Assembly: GCA_019236485.1 (NCBI GenBank) | Contig: JAFAIY010000443.1 | Location: 1 to 10,868 of the forward strand | Direction: 5' to 3' | Length of the DNA: 10,868 nt | Source: Comamonas sp. | GTDB lineage: Bacteria > Pseudomonadota > Gammaproteobacteria > Burkholderiales > Burkholderiaceae_C | Part shown: one piece after another, positions 1 through 6,367 of the stretch | Position numbering within the stretch: the first letter of the stretch is position 1 | Layout of the letters: each line of letters opens with the position of its first letter | Notes under the pieces: generated by a model | Seen by the model: the letters and a program-made list of their open reading frames with translations, nothing else | Told to the model about the DNA's origin: nothing | The model's database searches: none | Made by a program: the position numbers and the translations under genes

Positions 1-69
1 ATGGCGGGATTCGAACTCGCGACCCCTTGCACCCCATGCAAGTGCGCTACCAGGCTGCGCTACATTCCG
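1..69 (-). tRNA. tRNA-Pro (anticodon GGG), 3' end cut by window edge
   Basis: Read on the minus strand, this folds as a tRNA: acceptor 5' strand CGGAATG (69-63), D-arm with GCGC/GCGC stem and GG in the loop, anticodon stem CTTGC/GCAAG (42-38 and 30-26) with loop ATGGGGT, and a T-arm with loop TTCGAAT (15-9). The anticodon GGG (35-33) decodes the proline codon CCC. The T-stem carries one A-C mismatch. Only the first three bases of the 3' acceptor strand lie inside the window, so the final acceptor bases and CCA cannot be seen. It lies 30 bases downstream of the merR-like gene and has its own -10 element, so it is probably transcribed separately. Confidence 0.96.
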
Positions 70-78
70 AAGACTTGA

Positions 79-84
79 ATTATA
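79..84 (-). promoter_or_regulatory. -10 element of the tRNA-Pro promoter
   Basis: The minus strand reads a perfect TATAAT ending 9 bases before the tRNA 5' end, so transcription would start within about three bases of the mature tRNA. The -35 region, which would fall over the last codons of the merR-like gene, has no good match to TTGACA. The promoter call rests on the -10 and its spacing. Confidence 0.55.
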
Positions 85-99
85 TACAGTTTTTTGAGC

Positions 100-552
100 T
101 CACAGTGAAAGTAGCGCTCGAATCTGCAAAAGTTCTTCCTTGACCTCATCGGCACCCAAGGCCGGAACCTGCCTGGATGGCTCGACGGCCAGCATCTCGG
201 TGAGCAGATGCTCCTGCGCCCGGATCTCTCCAGACATGGAGCCGGCAAGCTGCGCCGCTGCCGCCACGGACAGCTCGGCAGTTGCCTTGCCAGGTGACAC
301 CTGCTCGCGCAGGCGATTGCGCGCGCCGCTGATGGTGAAGCCCTGCTCGTAGAGAAGCTCGCGAATGCGCCTCACCATCAGCACCTCGTGATGCTGGTAG
401 TAGCGGCGGTTGCCGCGGCGCTTCATGGGCTTGAGCTGGGCAAACTCCTGCTCCCAGTAGCGCAGCACATGCGGCTTGACGTCGCACAGATCCGCCACCT
501 CACCGATGGTGAAATAGCGTTTGGCAGGAATCGCAGGCAAATGTGAAACCAT
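100..552 (-). CDS. MerR-family transcriptional regulator (small, IHF-linked type)
   Basis: The 150-residue product has an N-terminal MerR-type winged helix-turn-helix at about residues 13-81, including YFTIGEVADLC, HVLRYWEQEF and RRGNRRYYQ. A short Ala/Glu-rich helical tail follows, probably the dimerisation part. It has no cysteine pair or drug-binding domain as in CueR or BmrR, so the effector is unknown. MerR-like genes of this size commonly follow ihfA in betaproteobacteria. I chose the ATG at 552 because recognisable family sequence starts just after it, although no good ribosome binding site precedes it. The frame stays open upstream to an ATG at 693, with another at 636, so a longer protein cannot be excluded. 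The gene is 160 bases downstream of ihfA with no convincing terminator between, so co-transcription is likely. Confidence 0.88.
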   Translation of the reverse strand: MVSHLPAIPAKRYFTIGEVADLCDVKPHVLRYWEQEFAQLKPMKRRGNRRYYQHHEVLMVRRIRELLYEQGFTISGARNRLREQVSPGKATAELSVAAAAQLAGSMSGEIRAQEHLLTEMLAVEPSRQVPALGADEVKEELLQIRALLSL

Positions 553-712
553 GGCTGAGCTGCAAGCAGACGGTGCTGGTTTGAGATGGGGAAGTTGTGC
601 AATATAGCGCGAAGAGCTGAGCAGCCCTTGCACCATTTCCGGCTCAAGACCTGTCAGCTCCTCGATTGTGCAATACCCGGACACACCGGGCATCAGGCAT
701 CACGCCAATGGC

Positions 713-1039
713 TTAGAACTCGGAGCTTTCGCCCTGAATCAGCTCCTTGAGCTTGCTGCTCGCATGGAAAGTGACGACGCGGCGCGCCGCTATAGGAATC
801 AGCTCGCCCGTGCGCGGGTTGCGGCCGGGGCGAGGCGCCTTGGTGCGGATCTGGAAGTTGCCGAAGCCCGAGAGCTTGACGTCTTCGCCTTCCACCAGCT
901 TTTGCGAGATCAGGTCGAAAAACGCATCCACCATGTCCTTGGCTTCGCGCTTGTTCAGGCCTATCTCGTCAAACAGCAGATCGGCCAGCTGCGCCTTGGT
1001 CAGCGCCGGGCTGTCGATGCTTTCTACGGCAAGCTCCAT
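713..1039 (-). CDS. ihfA: Integration host factor subunit alpha
   Basis: IHF alpha pairs with IHF beta to form the DNA-bending nucleoid protein used in recombination, replication and activation of many promoters. The 108-residue product is a complete HU/IHF-fold protein. [17 protein letters not shown] forms the N-terminal helices, [18 protein letters not shown] the core and arm, and the arm proline in GRNPRTGE (about residue 75) is the one that intercalates into DNA. An eight-residue tail (GESSEF end) makes it slightly longer than the E. coli protein (99). The ATG at 1039 follows a good Shine-Dalgarno (GGAG, 8 bases upstream). An upstream in-frame ATG at 1066 was rejected because it lies almost on the pheT stop and lacks a site. 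It starts 29 bases after pheT, the same position ihfA occupies in E. coli. Confidence 0.96.
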   Translation of the reverse strand: MELAVESIDSPALTKAQLADLLFDEIGLNKREAKDMVDAFFDLISQKLVEGEDVKLSGFGNFQIRTKAPRPGRNPRTGELIPIAARRVVTFHASSKLKELIQGESSEF

Positions 1040-1068
1040 GGGTCGATCTCCTTGGGGGTTGAACATAA

Positions 1069-3537
1069 TCAACGCAGGCGTGCGGCCACACGCTCTTGCA
1101 GCTGCGCCAGCACCGCATGCACGGCCTGCTCGATCTGCGTGTCGGCCAGGCTGCCCTCGTCGCTCATCAGCGTCAGGCGCACGGCCAGGCTCTTCTCGTC
1201 CTGGGCCAGGCTGCCGGCAGCGGCTTCCTCGCCGGCCTTGAGCTTCTTGGGGCGGAACACGTCGAACAGCGCGGCATGGCGCAGAATGCCGCCCGTCTGA
1301 GCCACGTGGACGGCTTCCATGAGCTGGGCATGGGTCACGGCTTCCTTGACCACCACGGCGATGTCGCGCTCCACGGCCTGGTGCTTGGCCACGGGCTTGA
1401 ACACCGCCACATTGCGGGCCAGCACGGCGTCGAGTTCCAGCTCGAACATGATGGGCGCTTGCGCCAGATCCCATTCCTGGCGCCACTTGGGATGCAGCTC
1501 GCCAACAAAGCCTATGGGCTTGCCGTTCAGCAGCACGCGCGCGCAGCGGCCGGGGTGCATGGCCGGATGCTCGGCGGGCTCGAACACGGGCTTGAGCGGC
1601 GCCAGCAGCGCTTCCACATCGCCCTTGACGTCGTAGAAGTCCACCTTGGCCTCGGCCCTGCCCCATTGCAGCTGGTCAGCTGCACCATAGGCGAGACCGG
1701 CCACGCGCATGGGCTGGTAAAAGCCCTTGACGGTGGTGTCGGAGTCGACGACCGAGTCATCCTTGAAGAACACGCGGCCCAGTTCGAACACGCGCACGCG
1801 CTGGGCCTTGCGGTCCACGTTGAACTTCAAAACCTGCAGCAGCGAGCCCAGCAGCGAGGAGCGCATCACGCTCAAATGGCTGGCAATGGGGTTGAGCAAC
1901 TTGATGGCATTGGCATTGCCGGCCAGCTCCTGCTCCCACTTTTCTTCGACAAAGCTGAAGTTGATGGTTTCCTGATAGCCCAGGGCCGCGAGTTCGCGGC
2001 GCACGGCAAACGGGCTGCGCTCGTTTTCGGCACGCAGCTTGGGCGAGATAGGCGCCAGCGGCTTGGTGGTCGGCAGGTTTTCGTAGCCGATCATGCGGGC
2101 CACTTCTTCGATCAAATCTTCTTCCAGATTGATGTCAAAGCGGAACGTGGGAGCGGTGACCGAGATCACAGGCTCGCCTGCCGCACCTTCCGAAGCCACA
2201 GTGGCAGGCAGGCCCAGGCCGTTCAAGGCATCCAGGCACTGCTGCTGGGTCACGGCCATGCCGATCACCTTAGCGGCACGCGCCACGCGCAGCTGCACGG
2301 TCTTGGGCGCCGGCATATTGGGCTGATGGTCGTCCATGGCGCCGACCTGAGTCTCGGGCGTGCTGCAGATCTCCAGCACCAGGGCGGTGATGCGCTCGAT
2401 ATGCTCGACCGTGTGCTCCGGGTCCACGCCGCGCTCGAAGCGATGGCCGGCATCGGTCGAGAAGTTGAAGTGGCGCGAGCGGCCGGCCACGGCCTTGGGC
2501 CACCAGAAAGCGGCCTCGATGTAGATGTTCTTGGTGTCGTCTGACACGGCCGTGGCGTCGCCACCCATGATGCCGGCCAGGGACTCGACTTCCTTGTCAT
2601 CGGCGATCACGCCGACCTTGATGAAGTCATCGATCTTGATGGTGTTGCCGTTGAGCAGCTTGAGCGTTTCGCCCTCCTTGCCCCAGCGCACGTTCAGGCC
2701 ACCGTGGATCTTGTCCAGATCAAAGATATGGCTGGGACGGCCCAGCTCGAACATCACGTAGTTGGAGATGTCCACCAGCGGCGAGACGCCGCGCTGACCG
2801 CAACGCGCCAGACGGTCCAGCATCCACTGCGGGGTCTTCACCTGGGTGTTGACGTTGCGCACGATGCGGCCCGAGAAGCGGCCGCAGAGGTCGGCGGCCT
2901 CGATCTTGACGGGCAGCTTGTCCTGGCTGGCGACGGCGGCAGCGGGGAAGGACAGAGGCTTCAGCGGAGCGCCGGTCAGCGCCGACAGCTCGCGCGCCAC
3001 GCCGTAGACCGACAGGCAGTGCGCGAGATTGGGCGTGAGCTTGAGCGTGAACAGCGTGTCGTCGAGGTTCAGGTACTCGCGCACGTTCTGGCCCAGAGGC
3101 GCATCGGCGGGGAATTCCAGCAGGCCGCTGGCGTCTTCGTCAATGCCCAGCTCCTTGGCCGAGCACAGCATGCCAAAGCTCTGCACGCCGCGCAGCTTGC
3201 CGATCTTGATCTTGAAGGGCTTGCCGTCCTCGCCCGGGGGCAGCTCGGCGCCCACGGTGGCGCAGGGAATGCGGATGCCCACGCGCGCATTGGGTGCGCC
3301 GCAGACGATGTTCAGCAGCTCGGGGCCGCCCACATCGACCTGGCAGATGCGCAGGCGGTCGGCGTCGGGGTGCTGCACGGCTTCCTTGATTTCACCGACC
3401 ACGATGCCGGTGAAGGGAGGTGCCACAGGATCCAGCTCTTCCACTTCCAGACCGGCCATGGTCAGGGTGTCGGCCAGCTCTTGGGTGGTCAGATTGGGGT
3501 TGCAGTATTCGCGCAACCAGGATTCAGGAAATTGCAT
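1069..3537 (-). CDS. pheT: Phenylalanyl-tRNA synthetase beta subunit
   Basis: The beta chain of the (alpha-beta)2 enzyme that charges tRNA-Phe; it carries the tRNA-binding and editing domains. The 822-residue product is full length (E. coli 795). Visible parts in order are the EMAP-type tRNA-binding domain (about 39-155, HPDADRL and [10 protein letters not shown]), the B3/B4 editing region (about 212-390), the B5 domain with the acidic [20 protein letters not shown] stretch (465-484), the catalytic-like core, and the C-terminal FDX-ACB anticodon-binding domain (about 714-820, ERDIAVVV and LFDVFRPKK). An Ala/Glu-rich insertion of roughly ten residues (about 767-780) lies in a loop of the last domain compared with the E. 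coli protein as I recall it. The ATG at 3537 has only a weak ribosome binding site (AAAGAG). The gene is separated from pheS by an unusually long spacer. Confidence 0.98.
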   Translation of the reverse strand: MQFPESWLREYCNPNLTTQELADTLTMAGLEVEELDPVAPPFTGIVVGEIKEAVQHPDADRLRICQVDVGGPELLNIVCGAPNARVGIRIPCATVGAELPPGEDGKPFKIKIGKLRGVQSFGMLCSAKELGIDEDASGLLEFPADAPLGQNVREYLNLDDTLFTLKLTPNLAHCLSVYGVARELSALTGAPLKPLSFPAAAVASQDKLPVKIEAADLCGRFSGRIVRNVNTQVKTPQWMLDRLARCGQRGVSPLVDISNYVMFELGRPSHIFDLDKIHGGLNVRWGKEGETLKLLNGNTIKIDDFIKVGVIADDKEVESLAGIMGGDATAVSDDTKNIYIEAAFWWPKAVAGRSRHFNFSTDAGHRFERGVDPEHTVEHIERITALVLEICSTPETQVGAMDDHQPNMPAPKTVQLRVARAAKVIGMAVTQQQCLDALNGLGLPATVASEGAAGEPVISVTAPTFRFDINLEEDLIEEVARMIGYENLPTTKPLAPISPKLRAENERSPFAVRRELAALGYQETINFSFVEEKWEQELAGNANAIKLLNPIASHLSVMRSSLLGSLLQVLKFNVDRKAQRVRVFELGRVFFKDDSVVDSDTTVKGFYQPMRVAGLAYGAADQLQWGRAEAKVDFYDVKGDVEALLAPLKPVFEPAEHPAMHPGRCARVLLNGKPIGFVGELHPKWRQEWDLAQAPIMFELELDAVLARNVAVFKPVAKHQAVERDIAVVVKEAVTHAQLMEAVHVAQTGGILRHAALFDVFRPKKLKAGEEAAAGSLAQDEKSLAVRLTLMSDEGSLADTQIEQAVHAVLAQLQERVAARLR

Positions 3538-3556
3538 AGTCAGACTCTTTGGCGTT

Positions 3557-3598
3557 CATGCCAGCTGCACCTTGCAGGTCTGCAACTGGCTGGGCATG
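3557..3598 (-). promoter_or_regulatory. Nested stem-loop just upstream of pheT
   Basis: The minus strand can pair CATGCCCAGC (3598-3589) with GCTGGCATG (3565-3557), nine pairs with one bulge. Inside is a second hairpin, TTGCA-GACC-TGCAA. The structure ends 19 bases before the pheT start codon and close to its weak ribosome binding site, so it could affect pheT translation or transcript stability. There is no T-tract, so it is not a terminator. The fold is read by eye and the function is inferred. Confidence 0.4.
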
Positions 3599-3640
3599 CG
3601 TACTTTCAAAAGAAGAGCTGTTGACACTTGACCTATATGC

Positions 3641-3666
3641 ACTTCAGCATCGAAACCATCTGAAGT
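3641..3666 (-). repeat. Inverted repeat in the pheS-pheT spacer
   Basis: Perfect seven-base arms ACTTCAG and CTGAAGT are separated by 12 bases, 35 bases downstream of the pheS stop. No T-run follows on the minus strand, so it is not an ordinary terminator. It may be a stabilising hairpin at the pheS 3' end. Function unknown. Confidence 0.35.
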
Positions 3667-3701
3667 TCTTGGAATACAAGCGCTGGCAGCTCACTTTTTC
3701 A

Positions 3702-4754
3702 TTACTGAAACTGCGACAGGAAACGGATATCGCCGTCGAAGAACAGGCGCAGGTCGTTCACGCCATAACGCAGCATGGTCAGGCGGTCGGGGCCCATGCC
3801 AAAGGCAAAGCCGATGTATTTCTCGGGGTCCAGGCCCATGTTGCGCACCACATTGGGGTGCACCTGGCCGGAACCGGCCACTTCCAGCCAGCGCCCGGCC
3901 AGCGGGCCGCTCTGGAACTGGATGTCGATTTCGGCCGAAGGCTCGGTGAACGGGAAGAAGCTGGGACGGAAGCGCAGCACCAGGTCATCCTGCTCGAAGA
4001 AGGTCTTGCAGAAGTCGGTGAACACGACCTTCAGATCCTTGAAGCTCACGTTCTCGCCGATCCACAGGCCTTCGCACTGGTGGAACATGGGCGAGTGGGT
4101 GGCGTCCGAGTCCACACGGTAGGTGCGGCCCGGGGCAATCACGCGGATCTCGGGCATGGTCTGGCCGGCATCGAGCTGATTGCGGTAATTTTTCACATGC
4201 TGCACCGCATGGCGCACCTGCATGGGGCTGGTGTGCGTGCGCAGCAGATTGGGCGCGTGCTGCGTGCCGCCTTCCACATAGAAGGTGTCGTGCATGGAGC
4301 GCGCGGGATGGTCTTCGGGCGTGTTCAGCGCCGTGAAGTTGAACCAGTCGGATTCGATCTCGGGGCCCTGGGCCACTTCAAAGCCCATGGAGCCAAAGAT
4401 GCCCTCGATGCGCTCCAGCGTCAGCGACACGGGGTGCAGGCCGCCGGCGCCACGGCCGCGACCGGGCAGGGTCACGTCCAGCACTTCGGCCTTCAGATGG
4501 GCCTGCAGCTCGGCATCGGCCAGGGCCTTGCGGCGGGCGGTCAGAGCCGCTTCGATTGCCTGCTTGGCCACATTGATGGCAGCGCCGCGCGATTTTTTCT
4601 CTTCGACGGAAAGCTGCGCCATGCCCTTCATGAGCTCGGTCATCTTGCCCGACTTGCCCAGAAACTGCGCCTTGGCGTTTTCCAGATCAGCGGGGGTGTG
4701 GGCTTGCGCAAACAGCTGCTGCGCGCTCTCGACCAGAGAATCCAACTCGTTCAT
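3702..4754 (-). CDS. pheS: Phenylalanyl-tRNA synthetase alpha subunit
   Basis: The catalytic class II subunit, which activates phenylalanine with ATP and transfers it to tRNA-Phe as part of the (alpha-beta)2 enzyme. The 350-residue product starts with the coiled-coil tRNA-contacting arm (about 1-90). It then shows [19 protein letters not shown] (motif 1, from 107), [12 protein letters not shown] (170-181), [20 protein letters not shown] (motif 2, from 207), the phenylalanine-pocket segment [11 protein letters not shown] (263-273), and [19 protein letters not shown] (motif 3, 318-336). Length is close to the usual bacterial size. The ATG at 4754 follows AAAGAG at a workable distance. The gene sits 115 bases after rplT with a terminator-like hairpin between, and 164 bases before pheT. 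Confidence 0.98.
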   Translation of the reverse strand: MNELDSLVESAQQLFAQAHTPADLENAKAQFLGKSGKMTELMKGMAQLSVEEKKSRGAAINVAKQAIEAALTARRKALADAELQAHLKAEVLDVTLPGRGRGAGGLHPVSLTLERIEGIFGSMGFEVAQGPEIESDWFNFTALNTPEDHPARSMHDTFYVEGGTQHAPNLLRTHTSPMQVRHAVQHVKNYRNQLDAGQTMPEIRVIAPGRTYRVDSDATHSPMFHQCEGLWIGENVSFKDLKVVFTDFCKTFFEQDDLVLRFRPSFFPFTEPSAEIDIQFQSGPLAGRWLEVAGSGQVHPNVVRNMGLDPEKYIGFAFGMGPDRLTMLRYGVNDLRLFFDGDIRFLSQFQ

Positions 4755-4775
4755 ATCGACTCTTTATCGAATCTT

Positions 4776-4818
4776 AAAAATAAACAAGGGCTAGCGCCTT
4801 TTCAAGCCCTAGCCCTTG
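4776..4818 (-). terminator. Intrinsic terminator or attenuator between rplT and pheS
   Basis: The minus strand forms a perfect ten-base-pair stem, CAAGGGCTAG (4818-4809) with CTAGCCCTTG (4794-4785), enclosing a 14-base loop. It is followed by TTTATTTTT (4784-4776). That is intrinsic-terminator layout placed 22 bases before the pheS start. pheST must still be expressed, so either part of the transcripts read through, the hairpin is regulated, or pheS has its own promoter. The stem and T-tract are seen; the regulatory role is inferred. Confidence 0.6.
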
Positions 4819-4869
4819 CTGTTTGTGCACCAGCAGCTACTGAATCAAGAGTAACTACCGATCGTGACC

Positions 4870-5229
4870 TTAGGCAGCCAGCTTGGCCTTGACTTGGTCG
4901 ACGATAGCCGCAAAAGCAGCCTTGTCGTGCACGGCGATATCGGCCAGCATCTTGCGGTCGATTTCGATGGCAGCCTTCTTCAGGCCGTTGGCGAATTGGC
5001 TGTAGGTCAGGCCCAGTTCACGTGCAGCAGCATTGATACGGGCGATCCACAGTTGGCGGAACACGCGCTTCTTGTTGCGACGGTCACGGTAGGCATACTG
5101 ACCAGCCTTCATTACCGCTTGCTTGGCAACGCGGAAGACGTTACCACGGCGGCCACGGAAACCCTTGGCAAGGGCCAGAACTTTTTTGTGACGGGCGCGA
5201 GCCGTTACACCACGTTTGACGCGAGGCAT
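4870..5229 (-). CDS. rplT: 50S ribosomal protein L20
   Basis: An early-assembly protein of the large subunit that binds 23S rRNA. In E. coli and B. subtilis it also represses its own operon by binding mRNA. The 119-residue product is complete (E. coli 118) and shows the basic N-terminal extension ([20 protein letters not shown]), the [11 protein letters not shown] stretch, and the helical core [30 protein letters not shown]. The ATG at 5229 follows AGGAGA with seven-base spacing. It lies 26 bases after rpmI, so the two are surely translated from one mRNA. If L20 feedback operates here, the likely operator is the structured spacer upstream of rpmI. Confidence 0.98.
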   Translation of the reverse strand: MPRVKRGVTARARHKKVLALAKGFRGRRGNVFRVAKQAVMKAGQYAYRDRRNKKRVFRQLWIARINAAARELGLTYSQFANGLKKAAIEIDRKMLADIAVHDKAAFAAIVDQVKAKLAA

Positions 5230-5255
5230 GTGTTTTCTCCTAGTTCGTCAGTGAA

Positions 5256-5459
5256 TTACAGGCCCATGCCGGGCAGCATTTGTGCGACGTGACCCATGTT
5301 GGTCTCATGCACAGCAACTGCACCACGCAGGTGGCGCTTGTTCTTGGTGGTCTTCTTGGTCAAGATGTGACGCTTGAAGGCTTGACCGCGCTTGACGGTA
5401 CCACCGGGACGAACGCGAAAACGCTTCTTCGCGCTGCTCTTGGTCTTCATTTTGGGCAT
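5256..5459 (-). CDS. rpmI: 50S ribosomal protein L35
   Basis: A small basic protein of the large ribosomal subunit. The 67-residue product matches the family along its length: [15 protein letters not shown] at the N-terminus, [17 protein letters not shown] in the middle and [16 protein letters not shown] towards the end. The ATG at 5459 was chosen over an in-frame start further upstream because AGGAG precedes it by six or seven bases and the family sequence begins there. It is co-transcribed with rplT. The 196-base spacer upstream is rich in hairpins. Confidence 0.97.
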   Translation of the reverse strand: MPKMKTKSSAKKRFRVRPGGTVKRGQAFKRHILTKKTTKNKRHLRGAVAVHETNMGHVAQMLPGMGL

Positions 5460-5493
5460 GTGAAGCTCCTGTTGAATTTGTGCTCGCAAGGCG

Positions 5494-5511
5494 GCGTGCA
5501 AACCTGCACGC
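5494..5511 (-). promoter_or_regulatory. Leader hairpin B upstream of rpmI
   Basis: A perfect seven-base-pair hairpin on the minus strand, GCGTGCA-GGTT-TGCACGC, ending 34 bases before the rpmI start. Its centre repeats the core GCAGGTTTGC found in another hairpin 58 bases closer to infC. Candidate part of an L20-responsive operator, by analogy with E. coli. Confidence 0.4.
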
Positions 5512-5568
5512 ACTTCGCTGGCCTCCGAGGCACTTGTGCATCAACCCGGCCTGAGCCGGATCAACGTC

Positions 5569-5586
5569 TTGCAGGCAAACCTGCAA
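5569..5586 (-). promoter_or_regulatory. Leader hairpin A upstream of rpmI
   Basis: A perfect seven-base-pair hairpin on the minus strand, TTGCAGG-TTTG-CCTGCAA. It shares the core GCAGGTTTGC with hairpin B near rpmI. A small five-pair hairpin (CCGGC/GCCGG, 5546-5559) lies between the two. Role inferred only. Confidence 0.4.
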
Positions 5587-5604
5587 AATTCTTTCCCTGC
5601 CGCA

Positions 5605-5631
5605 CAAAACAAAAGTGGGCCAAGCCCACTT
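5605..5631 (-). terminator. Terminator-like hairpin between infC and rpmI
   Basis: AAGTGGGC-TTG-GCCCACTT pairs perfectly over eight bases on the minus strand and is followed by TTGTTTTGTG, giving a run interrupted by single Gs. It starts 25 bases after the infC stop. It could partly terminate transcription, making L35 and L20 synthesis depend on readthrough, or mark an mRNA 3' end. The interrupted T-tract makes it weaker than the aceA terminator. Confidence 0.55.
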
Positions 5632-5655
5632 CTGCCTGCAAAGGCAAAACCGCAA

Positions 5656-6276
5656 TTATGCCTTATCTGCGGTCTCAGGTGCTGCGGCCGTGCTATCGGC
5701 TTGCGCTTTTGCGCCACCCACAGGCTTTTTACCCGCACGTGCCGGAGCGATCATCATGATCATCTGACGGCCTTCGAGCTTGGGGAACTGCTCGACCTGA
5801 ATGGTGTCCGCCAGATCGTCACGCAGACGGTTCAGCAGATCCAGACCCAGTTGCTGGTGCGTGATTTCACGACCGCGGAAACGCAGCGTGATCTTGCACT
5901 TATCGCCCTCCGCCAGGAAACGGCGGATATTGCGCAGCTTGACGTTGTAGTCGCCGTCGTCCGTACCAGGGCGGAATTTCACTTCCTTGATTTCGATGAC
6001 GGTCTGCTTGGCCTTGGCTTCGGCAGCCTTCTTCTGTTCCTGGTACTTGAACTTGCCGTAATCCATCAGACGGCAAACCGGGGGCACGGCGGTGGCCGCA
6101 ATTTCCACCAGGTCGACGTCCAGCTCGCCGGCCATGCGCAGCGCTTCTTGCAGCGGCACGATGCCCAGAGGCTCGTTCTCGGGACCAGACAGACGCACTT
6201 CAGGCGCCATGATTTCTCGGTTCAGTCGATGCTTGCGCTCTTCACGGTGGCGCCGATCGCGAAATTCAGTAGCTAT
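5656..6276 (-). CDS. infC: Translation initiation factor IF-3 (probable AUA start)
   Basis: IF-3 binds the 30S subunit, keeps it apart from 50S, and checks the start codon-initiator tRNA pairing. The 206-residue product has the N-terminal domain ([16 protein letters not shown] through [17 protein letters not shown]), a Lys/Ala-rich linker, and the C-terminal domain ([44 protein letters not shown]). A roughly 25-residue Ala-rich tail follows. No ATG exists near the expected start. AAGGGTG lies just before an ATA codon at 6276. A GTG at 6285 is in frame but is part of that purine-rich site, so it has no room for its own ribosome binding site. A rare start codon fits the family: E. coli infC starts at AUU and is autoregulated through it. 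The gene sits 91 bases after thrS. Confidence 0.95.
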   Translation of the reverse strand: MATEFRDRRHREERKHRLNREIMAPEVRLSGPENEPLGIVPLQEALRMAGELDVDLVEIAATAVPPVCRLMDYGKFKYQEQKKAAEAKAKQTVIEIKEVKFRPGTDDGDYNVKLRNIRRFLAEGDKCKITLRFRGREITHQQLGLDLLNRLRDDLADTIQVEQFPKLEGRQMIMMIAPARAGKKPVGGAKAQADSTAAAPETADKA

Positions 6277-6309
6277 GGTTTTCACCCTTGGATTGAAATG
6301 GCTACAACA

Positions 6310-6325
6310 GCGTAGCCGGCTACGC
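6310..6325. repeat. Perfect 16-base palindrome in the thrS-infC spacer
   Basis: GCGTAGCCGGCTACGC is identical on both strands. As RNA it would form a six-base-pair stem with a CCGG tetraloop, 33 bases upstream of the likely infC start. It could be a protein-binding site or an mRNA hairpin. Nothing in the sequence decides between them. Confidence 0.45.
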
Positions 6326-6367
6326 GTTCAGTACGCACGGACCGGCCCGCCACAAAACTTATTTGTA

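Noticed and set aside
676..690. CCCGG/CCGGG hairpin after ihfA as a terminator
   Set aside because: Only five base pairs and no T-run, so it cannot be called an intrinsic terminator.
3621..3639. TTGACA followed by TATATG on the plus strand in the pheS-pheT spacer
   Set aside because: The hexamers are only seven bases apart, and no plus-strand gene follows.
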